From contig NZ_JAHLQG010000052.1 of the NCBI RefSeq assembly GCF_018919065.1, positions 17,230 to 81,229 on the forward strand: a stretch of DNA of 64,000 nucleotides. Reading direction: 5' to 3'. The position numbers were made by a program, and so were the translations under genes. Positions within the stretch are counted from its first letter, which is position 1. Each line of letters opens with the position of its first letter. The stretch comes from Blautia sp. MSJ-9. Lineage in GTDB: Bacteria > Bacillota > Clostridia > Lachnospirales > Lachnospiraceae. Shown here one piece after another: positions 17,651-25,213 of the stretch. Under the pieces are notes generated by a model that was given only the letters and a program-made list of their open reading frames with translations, was not told the origin of the DNA and ran no database searches.

Positions 17651-18550
17651 ATGGCTTTTGAGAGTATGTATCTGGAAGAAGATATTCATATTGACCGGAT
17701 TTATACAATCCACTATTTTGAATACAAAAGCGATTTTCACTTTGCAGGAGAACGCCATAATTTCTGGGAATTTCAATGTGTAGATAAGGGAAAGGCAGAA
17801 ATAGAGACAGATAACGGTATCTACCATCTGACAAGCGGACAGCTCATCTTTCACAGACCAAATGAATTTCATAACCTTATTGCCATAGGAAATACCGCAC
17901 CTAATATTGTGGTAGTTTCTTTTGAATGCGATTCTCCATGTATGAAATTCTTTGAGAAAAAATTGCTGAAACTTTCTGATTCTGAGAGAAATCTCATGGG
18001 AATGCTGATTGCCGAGGCACGCCGCTGTATCAAAACCCCTCTGGATGATCCTTATACAGAAAAGATGGAAAAGAAAGAAGATTTTTTGTTTGGTTCTCAG
18101 CAGCTTATCCGTATTTACCTTGAGCAGATGCTGATCTACATGATCCGGAGAAATTCTTCTCCTCCCATGACTGTACCTGTCAGCCAATTTGTGAATCTGA
18201 AAAATAATTCCGCTGTCTATAAACGTGTCATTGCTTATATGGAGGACCACATCCGGGAAAATATTACGCTCTGCGATCTGTGCCATGACAATATGATCGG
18301 ACGCTCCCAGCTTCAGAAAATATTTCAGGAACAGCATCAGTGCGGCGCTATGGATTTCTTTTCCCGGTTAAAGATCGCCTATGCCAGACAGCTGATCCGC
18401 GAGAACCAGATGAACTTCACACAGATTTCGGAATTTCTGGGATACTCTTCCATCCATTACTTTTCCAGACAGTTTAAAAAAATTTCCGGAATGACACCCA
18501 CAGAATATATCACATCAATAAAGGCGCTCTCAGAACGAGAGCGCCAGTAA
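17651..18550 (+). CDS. AraC-family transcriptional regulator
   Basis: This 299-residue regulator has an N-terminal cupin sugar-sensing domain (His-rich strand RHNFWEFQCVDKGKAEIET, then GQLIFHRPNEFHNL at about residues 69-82) and a C-terminal double HTH. Its second helix-turn-helix reads QISEFLGYSSIHYFSRQF followed by GMTPTEY. The long frame starts at 17525, but GGGAGGTGG lies 5 bases before the ATG at 17651, so I use that start and leave the palindrome array untranslated. It is transcribed away from the binding-protein/permease operon and faces a second binding-protein gene. It is the obvious local regulator of sugar uptake. Its last codons form one arm of a hairpin shared with the convergent gene. 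Confidence 0.88.
   Translation: MAFESMYLEEDIHIDRIYTIHYFEYKSDFHFAGERHNFWEFQCVDKGKAEIETDNGIYHLTSGQLIFHRPNEFHNLIAIGNTAPNIVVVSFECDSPCMKFFEKKLLKLSDSERNLMGMLIAEARRCIKTPLDDPYTEKMEKKEDFLFGSQQLIRIYLEQMLIYMIRRNSSPPMTVPVSQFVNLKNNSAVYKRVIAYMEDHIRENITLCDLCHDNMIGRSQLQKIFQEQHQCGAMDFFSRLKIAYARQLIRENQMNFTQISEFLGYSSIHYFSRQFKKISGMTPTEYITSIKALSERERQ
18523..18545 (-). terminator. Terminator stem overlapping the end of the AraC gene
   Basis: GGCGCTCTC (18523-18531) and GAGAGCGCC (18537-18545) form a perfect 9-bp stem. On the minus strand it is followed by TTTATTG, 45 bases past the stop of the second binding-protein gene. It encodes the final ALSERERQ of the AraC protein on the other strand. Confidence 0.65.
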
Positions 18551-18590
18551 TACCAGACCAATATTTTCATAATGTTGAACAGCCTTTTTC

Positions 18591-19859
18591 TTATTTCATA
18601 TTGCTGAGATTCTCTATAAATTCATCCGATGTTTCTTCTAATCTTGTAAGCTTCAGAAGTTCGCTTTGTATCTGTTCTTTATAATCCGGATCTGCCTCCA
18701 GACCTGCAGCCCACATGTACGGCTTTGACATCTCTTTCATATACGGTACTGCATCTGCCAGCACTTCCGGCCATTGTGTATTGTCCGTATCTGCCGGGAT
18801 GGAATTAACCGCATCTGTCATTTTCATATCTGTTTCCCCGGTACAGATGGAATATGCAAAATCAAAAGCTTCCTGTTTCATCTGCGAATCCTTCGTGACT
18901 CCAAATCCCTGTGCTCCCACCATAACACCTTCTGTGCCGTCTGTTCCGGCCTTTACTGCAGGCCATGGAAAAAAACCCCAGGAATCATCAGATTCTGTAG
19001 CTTCTGTCACTTCATTCGGAACCCAGGAGCCCTGCAGCACCATGACTGCCTCGCCATCTCCCACTTCATCCTGACCTTCCGGATGCTGTGCCGGTGCACT
19101 CTGACTCATATATCCCGCAAAAAACAAAATTCTGATATCATCTGCCGCCTCTTTTGCCTGTGGAATCTGTGACCAGGTACAGTTACGGATCAGCTGCTGC
19201 ACTTTCTCCTGTCCAAGGTATCTGGCAAGCTGATATCCATACAGAAGATTCACATACTCTTCATCGCAGGTCATGGCACTAAGGCCACTGTCACTGTTTT
19301 TAATCTTACGGCATACTCTGATCAGTTTCTCCCAGGTATCCGGGATATCCTGTTCTGTAAGTCCAGCCTCTTCCCATAAATCCTTATTATACCAGACGCC
19401 TGTGATATAAGGCTGATACGGCATTGCAAGCAATTCTCCATTTCCCCAGTTCTTCACCTGTTCCAACAGTACCGGCATAATATGCTTCTCATAATCCACA
19501 GTATCTGCCATTCCTTTTAATTCTGCCAGATAATCCCTGTGTTCCTGAGCCATCCTCTGATAATCATCATCAAAAAGGTCAATCTGTTCTCCGGCATCCA
19601 GGGCAGGTTCTATCAGAGACCGGATTCCTCTGCCCTTCCACTGAATCTCTACAGAAATACCTGTTGCTTCTTCATAAGCTTCTGCTGCTTCTCTGATCAC
19701 ATCTGCCTGTGGTTCATCTTCTTCCCACATGGACCAGTATACAATACTCTGTTCCGGAATTTCTGTGATTTCATCTGATGCTGATACAGTAACCGCTCCT
19801 GTTGCGAACAGCATTGACAAACAGCTCATACCCGCTGCAATGCTTCTCCATTTTTCCAT
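18591..19859 (-). CDS. Second, paralogous family-1 sugar-binding protein
   Basis: This 422-residue binding protein is clearly related to the one at 16147-17397: both mature parts begin with VYWSMWE and share EPQ, GRG/GRT, PYQP and GSW-PNEV landmarks. It has a Sec signal peptide (SIAAGMSCLSMLFATGAVTVSA) with no Cys at a lipobox position. The frame opens at 19877, but that ATG overlaps the GGAGGG Shine-Dalgarno. The ATG at 19859 lies 10 bases past it, so I choose 19859. No permease genes follow: the neighbours are the convergent AraC gene and a repeat element, so it is an orphan binding protein. It may deliver a different ligand to the same permeases or act in sensing. Confidence 0.85.
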   Translation of the reverse strand: MEKWRSIAAGMSCLSMLFATGAVTVSASDEITEIPEQSIVYWSMWEEDEPQADVIREAAEAYEEATGISVEIQWKGRGIRSLIEPALDAGEQIDLFDDDYQRMAQEHRDYLAELKGMADTVDYEKHIMPVLLEQVKNWGNGELLAMPYQPYITGVWYNKDLWEEAGLTEQDIPDTWEKLIRVCRKIKNSDSGLSAMTCDEEYVNLLYGYQLARYLGQEKVQQLIRNCTWSQIPQAKEAADDIRILFFAGYMSQSAPAQHPEGQDEVGDGEAVMVLQGSWVPNEVTEATESDDSWGFFPWPAVKAGTDGTEGVMVGAQGFGVTKDSQMKQEAFDFAYSICTGETDMKMTDAVNSIPADTDNTQWPEVLADAVPYMKEMSKPYMWAAGLEADPDYKEQIQSELLKLTRLEETSDEFIENLSNMK

Positions 19860-20016
19860 ACTGAAAATACCCTCCATTGTCTCTCAGACTTGTCCACATG
19901 AATTTATTTTTGTACCTGCTTCTATAGAGGAACTGTCTGACTTTATTTTCTCTAATAATCACTTGTCTGTCAATCCCCAAAATTCACCTGAAAGCAATGG
20001 AAACAAGAGTTTTACT

Positions 20017-20176
20017 TATAGCAATTCCATAAATTACTGCAAACAATCCAGTCCATCATAGCGTGAAGTCCTGCGTCAGATATCTTTGCTGTGCGTCAGC
20101 ACGCCTGCAGATATCTTCCTTGTCCTTCGCATTCTGCTGAACTGTCTTGATTGCATTATTTTATGGAATTGCTATA
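20017..20176. repeat. 160-bp MITE-like element with 17-bp terminal inverted repeats
   Basis: TATAGCAATTCCATAAA (20017-20033) is the exact reverse complement of 20160-20176. The inner sequence is also imperfectly self-complementary (GATATCT blocks and GTGCGTCAGCACG near the middle). The right end supplies the last codons (TIAIP and the stop) of the PhoR-type kinase. A related half copy is at 34897-34940. This is the pattern of a small non-autonomous transposable element or a large hairpin repeat. Confidence 0.7.
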
Positions 20177-21513
20177 GTTTGATCAAACAGGATTTCCATT
20201 TTCGTTCCCTTACCCGGCTCACTGTCCAGAAGAATCTTCGCATGATGCAAAACTGCACCATGTTTTACAATAGAAAGCCCCAGGCCTGTACCTCCGGTTT
20301 CACGTGAATGACTCTTGTCCACTCTGTAAAAACGCTCGAAGATTCTCTGTTGTTCGCTTTCCGGAATACCTATTCCGTTATCCTCCACACGAAAGTACGG
20401 TTTCCCATTGAGTTTTCCCACAAAAACCTTTACGTCTCCACCATCCTGGGTATAGCGGATGGCATTATCTGTAATATTGTAGAACATTTCATATAGTACA
20501 TGGCGTACTCCCTGCATCTGTGCAGATTCGCCTGTATATTCCAGATTAATCTTTTTCTTTGCTGCCCTGTTCTGCAGATTGTTAATCACATCTTCCCCAA
20601 GTTCTCCGATATCAACCTGTTCAAACATAGTTTCTCCGTTCTTCTCATCCAGTCTGGAAAGCTGAATAATATCTGCAACCAGATTGGATAAACGCTCGGA
20701 CTCATGAAAAATCCTGCCGGAAAAATCCTGTATCTTGTCCGGCGGTACCATTCCATTCATCATAAGCTCAGCATATCCGGAAATGGACATTAACGGCGTT
20801 TTTAATTCATGAGAAACATTTGCGGTAAATTCTTTTCTTGCACTCTCTGCGTTCTTCAGATCTTCCATTTGTTTCTTGATCTGCCGGTTCTGCTGATCCA
20901 GCCGAAACAGTAACGGCCTCAGTTCTTCATAACAGACATTGTCCAGCGGCTTTTCCAGATTAATCTGATTAATCGGTTCGATGAGCTTTTGTGTCTGGTT
21001 CTGTACCAGAAAAAACTCGATCACAAAGATCACACATACCAGTCCTCCAAGCAGTAGAAAACTGGATAACATAGTCATCAAAAGACTGTCTGTGGTCCTG
21101 GCCACACGAAGAACCTGATCATCTTTTAATTTTATCGCATAATAGAAAGTCTGTTTTGACAGGGTATCAGAATATCTGACCATTTCACCGAATCCCTTTT
21201 TCTCAGCTTCAATAAACTCTGGTCTGTTGCTGTGGTTTTCCATTTCAGAAGGATTCTCAATGCTGTCAAACAACACATCACCATCTTTTCCCAGAAGAGT
21301 GATGCGGCTGCTGGTGGCATCCCCTATCTTATCTGTAAGAAAGTCCCTTCCATCTTCTTCCAGTCCTGTTTTAATGTATGCAGCTTCGTCTCTGACACCT
21401 TGTTTCATATAAATATCATATCTGTTATACATGACAGTTCCTGCTGCCAGGAATGTAAGTACTACGGATAAGATAATAAGTAAACTGGTGTGACTGAATA
21501 TTTTATGCTTCAT
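20161..21513 (-). CDS. phoR: PhoR-type sensor histidine kinase
   Basis: This 450-residue membrane kinase has TM1 at about residues 10-28, an extracytoplasmic domain of about 130 residues, TM2 at about 150-170, and then a HisKA with the phospho-acceptor His in FTANVSHELKTPL and a HATPase domain (N-box DNAIRYT, G1 VEDNGIGIPE, G2 GTGLGLSIV). The extracytoplasmic part, with NRPEF...GFGEMVRYSDT...YYAIKL, is of the PhoR kind. It would phosphorylate the adjacent response regulator, 33 bases upstream, and together they likely respond to phosphate limitation; the Na/Pi cotransporter gene upstream supports this. AGGAGTGG precedes the ATG. The last codons lie inside a repeat element, so the natural C-terminus may have been altered by insertion. 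Confidence 0.88.
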   Translation of the reverse strand: MKHKIFSHTSLLIILSVVLTFLAAGTVMYNRYDIYMKQGVRDEAAYIKTGLEEDGRDFLTDKIGDATSSRITLLGKDGDVLFDSIENPSEMENHSNRPEFIEAEKKGFGEMVRYSDTLSKQTFYYAIKLKDDQVLRVARTTDSLLMTMLSSFLLLGGLVCVIFVIEFFLVQNQTQKLIEPINQINLEKPLDNVCYEELRPLLFRLDQQNRQIKKQMEDLKNAESARKEFTANVSHELKTPLMSISGYAELMMNGMVPPDKIQDFSGRIFHESERLSNLVADIIQLSRLDEKNGETMFEQVDIGELGEDVINNLQNRAAKKKINLEYTGESAQMQGVRHVLYEMFYNITDNAIRYTQDGGDVKVFVGKLNGKPYFRVEDNGIGIPESEQQRIFERFYRVDKSHSRETGGTGLGLSIVKHGAVLHHAKILLDSEPGKGTKMEILFDQTIAIP

Positions 21514-21546
21514 TTTTCCACTCCTGTTTTTCGTCTGTTTTATCTG

Positions 21547-22215
21547 TTATGCACCGATCCTGTATCCCACACCCCGGATCGTTTCGATCAGATTTCCTGC
21601 CTCGCCAAGTTTCTGGCGCAGGGTTCTCACATGGACATCCACAGTTCTGGTTTCACCGTCAAAATCATATCCCCATACATGACAAAGAATCTGATTTCTT
21701 GTCATAACAAGTCCTTTATTTTCCAACAGATACTGAAGAAGTTCAAATTCTTTTCGGGTAAGATCGATCTTTTCTTCCCGGTAACGCACCTCATGACGTC
21801 CTACATTCAGATAAAGCTCGTCGTAATGCAGTTCCCTGTCTTCATTCTGACGGGTACTTCGTCTGAGAACTGCTTTTACTCTGGCAACAAATTCCATCAT
21901 ACCGAAAGGCTTGGTAATGTAATCATCGGCTCCGCCTTCCAAACCTTTTACTTTGTCAAATTCCGCTTCTTTTGCAGTAACCATAATCACCGGCACATCC
22001 TTTACAGACGGCATACTTTTCAGCTGTTCCAGAATGGTATAGCCATCATCTCCCGGAAGCATGATATCCAGCAGGATCAGCTCCGGTATCTCTTCTTTCA
22101 GCGCTTTCATCAGTTCATTGCCATTACCAAACCCCCTGGCTTTAAATCCTGTTGTTTCCAGTGTATAAATAAGAAGCTCCCTGATATTCCGCTCATCTTC
22201 TACACAATAGATCAT
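21547..22215 (-). CDS. phoP: OmpR/PhoP-family response regulator
   Basis: This 222-residue two-domain regulator has a receiver with acidic pocket VEDE (residues 5-8), phospho-acceptor Asp in LILLDIMLPGDDG (about residue 50), Thr in MVTAKEAEFDK and Lys in YITKPFG. Then comes a winged-helix DNA-binding domain with LTRKEFELLQYL, VWGYDFDGETRTVDVHVRTLRQK and IRGVGYRI. It is paired with the PhoR-type kinase just downstream. It probably recognises the TT(A/T)ACA repeats found upstream of the Na/Pi cotransporter gene. GGGGAGG precedes the ATG. The 370 bases upstream hold a dispersed repeat but no gene. Confidence 0.9.
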   Translation of the reverse strand: MIYCVEDERNIRELLIYTLETTGFKARGFGNGNELMKALKEEIPELILLDIMLPGDDGYTILEQLKSMPSVKDVPVIMVTAKEAEFDKVKGLEGGADDYITKPFGMMEFVARVKAVLRRSTRQNEDRELHYDELYLNVGRHEVRYREEKIDLTRKEFELLQYLLENKGLVMTRNQILCHVWGYDFDGETRTVDVHVRTLRQKLGEAGNLIETIRGVGYRIGA

Positions 22216-22422
22216 TCTGCTTTGCCTCCCCTTTATTTATCACCTGCTTTGTCGTCACAAGTGTATTTCTTTTTTCAGTATACTTATTTTTTTATCCCTG
22301 TACAAGTAGATATCCGGCATCTGCTTCATTTCTTTAAAGCAAAAATCCGGCCATTTTCTCTGAAATATCTCTCAGATACTTCAGAGTGCCCGGATTTCCT
22401 GATCATGCAAATAACATCATCC

Positions 22423-22565
22423 GTTACTGTTCATTTCGTTCTCAGTAACGTTGCCAAAATTCATTCCAAATTGCCTACGGCAATGGAATTTTGGCTTGTA
22501 TGTCTCGGGATTTTGGCATATTCATGCCAAAACACCTCGCGGGATAATGGCATGTGTACAGTAAC
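22423..22565. repeat. Dispersed palindromic repeat, family 1, copy 1
   Basis: This is a 143-base element bounded by GTTACTGT and ACAGTAAC. It contains two internal hairpins (CCAAAATTC/GAATTTTGG-like and TTTTGGCATA/ATGCCAAAA-like) separated by the conserved TATGTCTCGGG, and after the second hairpin AACACCTCGCGGGATA. Copy 2, of almost the same length, lies at 58175-58318. The hairpin stems differ in sequence between copies while the spacers are conserved, which suggests selection on folded structure. Confidence 0.75.
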
Positions 22566-22585
22566 CATCATCCATCTGTTTATTT

Positions 22586-24355
22586 TTATGAAAGCTGATA
22601 TTTGATTCGTGCGTCTTCCAGTTCATGATAAAATGTTTCGTCCGGATGGCTCTTGACAATATTCAGATGACTGTGAGTATCATACAGATCTTCATTCACC
22701 TGCGTCACACAGACTCCAATATTGGAACAATGGTCTGCCACACGTTCCAGACAGGTTGTAATGTCTGAAAGGATAAATCCCATCTCTATTGTACATTCAC
22801 CGTTTCTCAGTCTCTGTACATGACGACGTTTCACTTCTTTGGAAAGTTCATCAATCACTTCTTCCAGCGGTTCAATTTTCTCCGCAAGTTTCATATCCTG
22901 TTTGTCAAAAACTTCATATGCCGTATTTACGATATCTTCTACTGCCTGTCCCAGCACTTCCAGATCTTTCTTTGCATTTTCGGAAAACTTCAGTCCTTTT
23001 TCATAAAGCTCCTGTGCTGATTCCATAATATTTACAGCATGGTCAGAAATACGTTCAAAATCCCCGATACAGTGAAGCATAATGGAAAGGCTGTGACTGT
23101 CTGCTTCTGAAATATCTTTGTGGCTCAGCTTCACCAGATAAGTTCCCAGTTCATCTTCATAGCGATCAACCTTGGATTCCATGTTTTCCACACGTTCTAC
23201 GCCTTCTTCACTGTATTTGTCCACCAGACTCAGCGCTGTAAACAGTGCATTGTGGGATTCTTCTGCCATTTTTCTGGCTGCATTGCGGCTCTGCTCTACT
23301 GCAAATGCCGGTTTCTCCAGGAAACGTGGTTCCAGAATCATAAATTCTCTGTCCTCTGCCGAAACAGCAACGTCCTCTTTTTTATCCCGAATCGTAAGAC
23401 AGGCAAGTTTCTCCAGTCCCTTTGCAAAAGGAAGAAGAATGATCGTTGCAGTAACATTAAATACACTGTGGATAACAGCAATTCCTGCCGGTGTTGCTGC
23501 CTGATGGAAGAAAGAAAATCCAACAACTGCATTTATAAGATAGAAAACAGTCATAAAGATAACTGTACCGATCAGGTTGAAATACAGATGTACTGCTGCT
23601 GCACGTTTTGCATTCTTCTTGGCTCCGATTGCAGAAAGGATCGCAGTAATACAGGTTCCGATGTTCTGTCCCATAATGATCGGGATTGCTGCACTGAACG
23701 GTACTGCACCTGTAAGACACAGGGCCTGCAGAATACCTACGGATGCAGAAGAGGACTGGATCACTGCAGTAAGAAGGGCACCTGCTACAACACCTAACAA
23801 CGGATTTGAGAATTTAAGTAACAGATTTGTAAATTCCGGTACTTCTGCAAGGGGTTTTACAGCAGAACTCATCATATCCATACCGTACATCAGGATTGCA
23901 AAACCAATAAAAATTGTTCCGATATCTTTCTTCTTTGAATCATTGATAAACAGAATGAAAATCACACCAATGATCGCAAGCACAGGGGAAAATGATGTTG
24001 GTTTAAACATCTGAATGATAAAATTGTCACTCTGTATTCCTGTCAGGCTTAAGATCCAGGAAGTGATCGTGGTACCGATATTGGCACCCATGATCACTCC
24101 TACTGCCTGTGATAATTTCATGATCCCTGAATTTACAAAACCTACTACCATAACAGTCGTAGCTGAAGATGACTGGATCACTGCTGTTACTCCCGCTCCC
24201 AAAAGTACTGCTTTTATCGGATTTGAAGTAAGATTTTCAAGAATCTTCTCCAGCTTTCCGCCGGAAACCTTCGCAAGACCATCTCCCATTGCATTCATAC
24301 CATACAAAAATAATGCAAGGCCTCCGATCAATGTTAATATACTGAATAAATCCAT
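22586..24355 (-). CDS. Na+/phosphate cotransporter with C-terminal PhoU domain
   Basis: This 589-residue protein of the NptA/YjbB (PNaS) family has two inverted membrane repeats marked by the QSSSATT (about residues 61-67) and QSSSAS (about 200-205) motifs that bind phosphate and sodium, with about eight TMs. A cytosolic PhoU-like helical domain occupies the last ~230 residues (ESHNALFTALSLVDKYSEEG; a second repeat with ERVADHCSNIG). It should import inorganic phosphate. AAAGGAG precedes the ATG at 24355, and three TTWACA repeats in helical register lie about 140-180 bases upstream, so control by the adjacent PhoPR-like system is likely. It is transcribed in the same direction as that system, about 370 bases ahead of the response-regulator gene. 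Confidence 0.92.
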   Translation of the reverse strand: MDLFSILTLIGGLALFLYGMNAMGDGLAKVSGGKLEKILENLTSNPIKAVLLGAGVTAVIQSSSATTVMVVGFVNSGIMKLSQAVGVIMGANIGTTITSWILSLTGIQSDNFIIQMFKPTSFSPVLAIIGVIFILFINDSKKKDIGTIFIGFAILMYGMDMMSSAVKPLAEVPEFTNLLLKFSNPLLGVVAGALLTAVIQSSSASVGILQALCLTGAVPFSAAIPIIMGQNIGTCITAILSAIGAKKNAKRAAAVHLYFNLIGTVIFMTVFYLINAVVGFSFFHQAATPAGIAVIHSVFNVTATIILLPFAKGLEKLACLTIRDKKEDVAVSAEDREFMILEPRFLEKPAFAVEQSRNAARKMAEESHNALFTALSLVDKYSEEGVERVENMESKVDRYEDELGTYLVKLSHKDISEADSHSLSIMLHCIGDFERISDHAVNIMESAQELYEKGLKFSENAKKDLEVLGQAVEDIVNTAYEVFDKQDMKLAEKIEPLEEVIDELSKEVKRRHVQRLRNGECTIEMGFILSDITTCLERVADHCSNIGVCVTQVNEDLYDTHSHLNIVKSHPDETFYHELEDARIKYQLS

Positions 24356-24493
24356 GATTATTCTCCTTTTCCCTTTTCATAAGTATACGGTTATTTACTT
24401 TCTGCCATCTGCTGGCAGTCTCAGACATATGCAGGTATATATATGTTTTTTGTGATACATATCCCTGACTTGTTTCTCATCATAACCATACTT

Positions 24494-24532
24494 TGTAAAA
24501 TCATCCCCATGAGAATGTTAAATCCATGTAAA
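24494..24532 (-). promoter_or_regulatory. Candidate PHO box upstream of the Na/Pi cotransporter
   Basis: On the minus strand TTTACA (24527-24532), TTAACA (24516-24521) and TTTACA (24494-24499) are spaced 11 and 22 bases apart, i.e. on one face of the helix. This is the arrangement known for Bacillus PhoP tandem TT(A/C/T)ACA sites. Confidence 0.6.
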
Positions 24533-24601
24533 ATTTCCAGTCATCCTATTCATTCTATGCAAAGTTCCCATAAATCCATCCGCATTGTTAATATAAAAAT
24601 A

Positions 24602-24662
24602 AAAAGAACCATTGCAAGAGATATGACACTAACCGGTGTTCATCTCTTACAATAGTTCTTTT
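24602..24662. terminator. Terminator after greA
   Basis: Arms 24602-24622 (AAAAGAACCATTGCAAGAGAT) and 24642-24662 pair over about 19 of 21 positions, with a T-rich tail on the minus strand. The stem ends the greA transcript and separates it from the phosphate cluster. Confidence 0.85.
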
Positions 24663-24697
24663 ATCAATCTGGATTCTGTATTTCGACAGTATTATTA

Positions 24698-25198
24698 TCA
24701 GAATCCTCGGATTTCTTCATCTTCGGAACCGGTCTTATCAATAGAACGGATTTCCAGGAAGTAACTGTAGTTATCATTTACCTTTACTTCCACTCTGTCT
24801 CCAACCTTATGACCTTTTAATGCCATACCAATGGGAGATTCAATGCTGATGCGGTTTTCCATGGAGTTTCCTCTTATGGAAGTTACCAGCTTATATTTCT
24901 CAATCTCATCGTCTTCCTCGAAATATACCTCTACAATATCGTCCATTCCAACTTCATCGTCTTTGGAATCATCAGAAACAATGGTCGCTGTTTTCAGCAT
25001 ATTCTCAAGGTAGCGGATACGGCTTTCATTCTGATTCTTATGCTTCTTAGCCGCATAATACTCAAAGTTCTCACTCAGGTCCCCCTGGGCTCTGGCTTCC
25101 TTTACAGCTTCTATTGCCTCTTTTCGTACAACCAGCTTGCGGTGGTCGATCTCCTGCTGAATTTTCTCAACATCCTTCTGTGTAAGCTTTTCTCTCAT
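24698..25198 (-). CDS. greA: Transcription elongation factor GreA
   Basis: This 166-residue GreA-family factor rescues backtracked RNA polymerase by stimulating transcript cleavage. The N-terminal coiled coil is visible (about residues 1-75), with the acidic tip pattern ARAQGDLSENFEYYAAK, in which the conserved D and E residues act in the polymerase active site. The C-terminal FKBP-like domain contains ISIESPIGMALKGHKVGDRVEV. The length is typical. It lies 15 bases downstream of the ribosomal-protection-like GTPase gene and is probably co-transcribed with it, linking a transcription-rescue factor with a candidate ribosome-associated factor. A strong terminator follows. Confidence 0.93.
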   Translation of the reverse strand: MREKLTQKDVEKIQQEIDHRKLVVRKEAIEAVKEARAQGDLSENFEYYAAKKHKNQNESRIRYLENMLKTATIVSDDSKDDEVGMDDIVEVYFEEDDEIEKYKLVTSIRGNSMENRISIESPIGMALKGHKVGDRVEVKVNDNYSYFLEIRSIDKTGSEDEEIRGF

Positions 25199-25213
25199 GA
25201 CTGCATCTCCCTT

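Noticed and set aside
17576..18337. Minus-strand ORF opposite the AraC regulator
   Set aside because: It is the antisense shadow of a well-supported regulator gene.
21490..22605. Plus-strand ORF of 371 codons
   Set aside because: It is the antisense shadow of the response regulator and the repeat upstream of it. It has no Shine-Dalgarno and a Cys/His/Phe-rich text typical of reverse-strand translation.
23120..23797. Plus-strand ORF of 225 codons inside the Na/Pi cotransporter
   Set aside because: It is the antisense shadow of a well-supported gene.
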